Source: an uncultured Oscillospiraceae bacterium (GTDB lineage: Bacteria > Bacillota > Clostridia > Oscillospirales > Oscillospiraceae). From it: a stretch of 16,251 nucleotides of DNA. The stretch's first letter is position 1, and every line of letters starts with the position of its first letter. Shown in pieces: positions 13,874 through 16,251 of this stretch. The position numbers and the translations under genes are program-made. Below the pieces are notes generated by a model, which worked only from the letters and a program-made list of their open reading frames with translations, was not told where the DNA came from and did no database searches. The DNA is taken from positions 1 to 16,251 of the forward strand of contig CAJUCB010000042.1 of NCBI GenBank assembly GCA_910584805.1, in the 5' to 3' direction.

Positions 13874-15250
13874 TTAGAATTGATAATCCAGCTCCCGCAA
13901 TGGACGGATCACCCGCAAATAGGCCCGACGCAGGAACACCGCTGCCAAGGCCCCCGCCAGCACCTCCGCCACTGGGAAGGACCACCACACCAGGTCCAGC
14001 TTGCCGCTGAGAGAGAACATATAGGCCAGGGGGAGCACCAACAAAAGCTGGCGCACCACAGAGATGGTCATGCTCAGCAGCCCCATCCCAAGGGCCTGGA
14101 ACACCGAGGATGACACAATGGTGAAGCCCCCCACCAGGAAGCAAAGGCTCAAGGTTTTCAGCGCAGGAACGCCGATGGCCAACATGGCCTCAGAGGCCCG
14201 GAAAATGCCCAGCAGCTTGTCCGGCCAGAGCTGGAAGATAACCACTGCCACCACCATGATCCCCACCGCATAGCAGATGGCCAGGCGGATGGTCTGCACG
14301 ATGCGTTCCGGCTTCCTGGCCCCGTAGTTATAGGCCACAATGGGCACCATGCCATTGTTCATCCCGATGATAGGTAGGAACGCAAAGCCTTGGAGCTTGA
14401 AATAGACGCCATACACCGCCGTGGCTGTCTCAGAGAAGGACACTAGAATCTGGTTCAGGCCAAAGGTCAGCAGGGACGCCACCGTCTGCAAGAGGATCGA
14501 CGGCACACCTACGCTATAAATCCGGGCGATGATGGGCAGGCTGGGGCGAAGATCAGACAGTGAAAATTGGATTTCCGGGTTCTTTTTTAAGTTGAAATAG
14601 ACCCCTAAGGCCATCCCCACCATCTGGCTGACCACCGTAGCGATGGCCGCACCGGCCACCCCCAGAGCAGGGAAGCCACCTAGGCCAAAAATCAATAAGG
14701 GGTCCAGGATGATGTTCAGCACTGCACCTGCAAGCTGAATGACCATACTGTAGAAGGTCTTGCCCGTGGATTGCAGCAGGCGGGAGAACATAACCTGTCC
14801 AAAGCCGCCTACGGAGAAGAGCATAATATAAAAGAGGTAATCCTTTCCCAAGGAAATGATCTCCGGGTCGGTGACTTGTAGGGCAAAATATGCCCTGGCA
14901 AAGATCGTCCCAAAAACAGAAAAAAGGACACAACTCAAGCCGCTGAGAAACAAAGCGTTCCCAGCGGCGCGGTTGGCAGCCTCGTAGTTCTTCTCCCCCA
15001 GGCTCCGAGACAGCAGGGCATTGACCCCCACTCCCGTGCCCGTGGCTACAGCAATCATCAGGTTCTGCACCGGATAGGCCAGGGAAACCGCCGTCAAGGC
15101 CGATTCACTGATGTAGGAAACAAACATGCTGTCTACCACGTTATACAACGCCTGGATCAGCATGGATAGCATCATGGGGCCTGACATGGTCAGGAGCAAG
15201 CGATGGATGGGCATGACGCCCATCTTATTTTCCCCTACTATTCCCCCCAT
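13874..15250 (-). CDS. MATE family multidrug/cation exporter
   Basis: A 12-segment membrane antiporter, normally driven by Na+ or H+, that exports drugs or metabolites. The 458-residue protein matches the family's length. It begins with the characteristic MGVMPIHRLLLTMSGPMMLSM and then ALYNVVDSMFVSYIS. It contains VATGTGVGVNALLSRSLGEKN in the first half and the equivalent second-half features (GMNNGMVPIVAYNYGARK). This is the DinF/NorM-like group common in Clostridia. The ATG at 15250 keeps the ENKMG residues usually seen at the start of relatives; an alternative ATG at 15223 has a better ribosome site (AGGGG). The start lies one base after the stop of the kinase-like gene (TGAGATG), so translation is probably coupled. 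The substrate is unknown. Confidence 0.92.
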   Translation of the reverse strand: MGGIVGENKMGVMPIHRLLLTMSGPMMLSMLIQALYNVVDSMFVSYISESALTAVSLAYPVQNLMIAVATGTGVGVNALLSRSLGEKNYEAANRAAGNALFLSGLSCVLFSVFGTIFARAYFALQVTDPEIISLGKDYLFYIMLFSVGGFGQVMFSRLLQSTGKTFYSMVIQLAGAVLNIILDPLLIFGLGGFPALGVAGAAIATVVSQMVGMALGVYFNLKKNPEIQFSLSDLRPSLPIIARIYSVGVPSILLQTVASLLTFGLNQILVSFSETATAVYGVYFKLQGFAFLPIIGMNNGMVPIVAYNYGARKPERIVQTIRLAICYAVGIMVVAVVIFQLWPDKLLGIFRASEAMLAIGVPALKTLSLCFLVGGFTIVSSSVFQALGMGLLSMTISVVRQLLLVLPLAYMFSLSGKLDLVWWSFPVAEVLAGALAAVFLRRAYLRVIRPLRELDYQF

Positions 15251-15251
15251 C

Positions 15252-15848
15252 TCACTGGGCCCCACTGGGGAAGGCTTCCGCCGCGTGCTTGAGCACTTCT
15301 ACAGCATAGTCCACGCCGTAGGTACTGCTGATGGCCAAGTGATAGTGCCGGGCATCGCCCCACTTATTCTGAGAGAAATAATTGTAGAAGGATGCCCGCT
15401 GTTTATCCTTCTTCTTCACAAAGTCCACCATGTTGTTGGCGCTCTTCTCATATTTCTCCTTAGCCCGCTGGGCGCGGTACTCTATGGGGGCGTGGATAAA
15501 TACACTGAGCAGGTCTTTGCGCTCCCGAAGCACATAGTCGGCACAGCGGCCCACAATGACACAGGGCCCCTCCTCCGCCACCCGGCGGATGATCTTGCTC
15601 TGGATCAGGAAAATCTGGTCATTCATGGGCAGCTGCTGGGCTCCCATATAGAGGCCATAGAGGAAGCTGGTGGACTTCATTTGCTCGGTCTTTTTGATGT
15701 ATTCCTCAGAAAGTCCGCTTTCCTTTGCGGACATGAGGATGAGTTCCTTGTTGTAAAAGGGTATGTCCAGCTCTTTGGCCAGACGCTCCCCAATGGCGCG
15801 GCCACCGGAGCCGTATTCTCTGGAAATGGTGATTACCGGAATAGCCAT
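15252..15848 (-). CDS. Cytidylate kinase-like family protein
   Basis: A 198-residue P-loop protein. It opens MAIPVITISREYGSGGRAIGERLAKEL, in which EYGSGGRAIG (11-20) is the nucleotide-binding loop of the cytidylate kinase-like family. It continues with DIPFYNKELI (28-37), CVIVGRCADYVL (96-107) and FIHAPIEYRAQR (117-128), the last resembling the lid arginine region. The family is widespread in Firmicutes and Bacteroides. It is distinct from the essential Cmk, and its physiological substrate is not established. I chose the ATG at 15848 (AAGGAGAG site) over an in-frame start at 15941 because the upstream residues overlap the rnpB terminator. It is coupled to the MATE gene. Confidence 0.88.
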   Translation of the reverse strand: MAIPVITISREYGSGGRAIGERLAKELDIPFYNKELILMSAKESGLSEEYIKKTEQMKSTSFLYGLYMGAQQLPMNDQIFLIQSKIIRRVAEEGPCVIVGRCADYVLRERKDLLSVFIHAPIEYRAQRAKEKYEKSANNMVDFVKKKDKQRASFYNYFSQNKWGDARHYHLAISSTYGVDYAVEVLKHAAEAFPSGAQ

Positions 15849-15878
15849 ATCATCTCTCCTTCTTCCCAAACTCATCTG

Positions 15879-15926
15879 GAAAAGCCCACTGGGCCGTTCT
15901 GCACGAAGGGCTTGCGTGGGCTTTTC
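15879..15926 (-). terminator. Probable terminator of rnpB
   Basis: An 11-bp stem (15879-15889 with 15916-15926) encloses a 26-base loop and ends in CTTTTCC on the minus strand, shortly after the RNase P RNA 3' end. The long loop can hold small internal pairs. Read-through would supply the kinase-like gene, for which no other promoter is seen. Confidence 0.6.
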
Positions 15927-15942
15927 GTTCCTTTGGCGCAAG

Positions 15943-16251
15943 TAAGCCTATAAGCCGGGTTCTGTTTCGACAGCCATCTATCTAGGCGCGCTGTTGCCAA
16001 CGCGCTCCAGCCACCTCCCCGGGGAGACCGGGCCGGTCACATTCCCCTCCACGGTGTTGCTCCGAATAGAGTTTACAGCACCGGACACTTCCGAGCCGGC
16101 GGGTGAGCTCTTACCTCACCTTTCCACCCTTACCTGGGGATGAACCACCAGGCGGTATCTCTCTGTTGCACTTGTCCTGAAGTCGCCTTCGGCGGGCGTT
16201 ACCCGTTATTCTTGCCCTATGGAGCCCGGACTTTCCTCATGGACGGCCTTT
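15943..16251 (-). ncRNA. rnpB: RNase P RNA (class A), 5' end outside the window
   Basis: The catalytic RNA that trims the 5' leaders of tRNA precursors. On the minus strand it carries the universal GAGGAAAGTCCGGGCTCC (16221-16238), the AGTGCAACAGAGAG segment, GGTAAGGGTGGAAAGGTGAGGTAAGAGCTCACC with its stem, and GTAAACTC. Near the 3' end are AGATAGATGGCTGTC and ACAGAACCCGGCTTA (15951-15965). These match archetypal class A RNase P RNA as in E. coli and Clostridia, not the Bacillus type B. About 60 bases at the 5' end are probably missing beyond the right edge. The exact 3' end is estimated, since its pairing partner is not visible. Confidence 0.97.

Overview
The window looks like chromosomal DNA from a fairly GC-rich member of the Clostridia (Bacillota). 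The best guess is an Oscillospiraceae-type gut butyrate producer such as Flavonifractor, Intestinimonas or Lawsonibacter. Three things suggest this: protein sequences typical of that group, an archetypal (type A) RNase P RNA rather than the Bacillus type, and strong GGAGG ribosome binding sites. The genus is inferred from memory of similar proteins, not from a search. No phage, insertion sequence, CRISPR array or tRNA was seen.

Layout from left to right. glyA (minus) and nth (plus) diverge from back-to-back promoters near 1470-1526. nth converges with coaX (minus) on a shared bidirectional terminator. A GyrI-like protein gene (minus) follows, divergent from three compact small-protein genes on the plus strand (3944-4926). 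Next is a minus-strand run, trpS, a MraY/WecA-type glycosyl-1-phosphate transferase, a non-hydrolysing UDP-GlcNAc 2-epimerase and a membrane-anchored putative lipid-binding-like protein, which reads as one operon from a good promoter at 8995-9023. Divergent from it are a GtrII-like multi-membrane glucosyltransferase and then gltX, which has its own near-consensus promoter. gltX converges with an acyl-CoA dehydrogenase gene (minus); two separate hairpin terminators lie back to back between them. Upstream of the dehydrogenase is a 279-base noncoding stretch with a perfect 20-base palindrome and foldable hairpins. The right end holds a MATE exporter translationally coupled to a cytidylate-kinase-like gene, and then the 3' part of rnpB, all on the minus strand.

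Most genes are housekeeping: one-carbon metabolism (glyA), base-excision repair (nth), CoA synthesis (coaX), two aminoacyl-tRNA synthetases and RNase P. The transferase and epimerase supply and start an undecaprenyl-linked cell-wall glycopolymer.

The least explained part is the small-protein trio at 3944-4926: two short helical proteins sharing a motif, then a protein with a proline-rich N-terminus and a short hydrophobic helical hairpin at its C-terminus. It looks like a conserved but uncharacterised Clostridia module, with a weak sporulation-type promoter candidate. The second most interesting stretch is the dehydrogenase leader (13595-13873).
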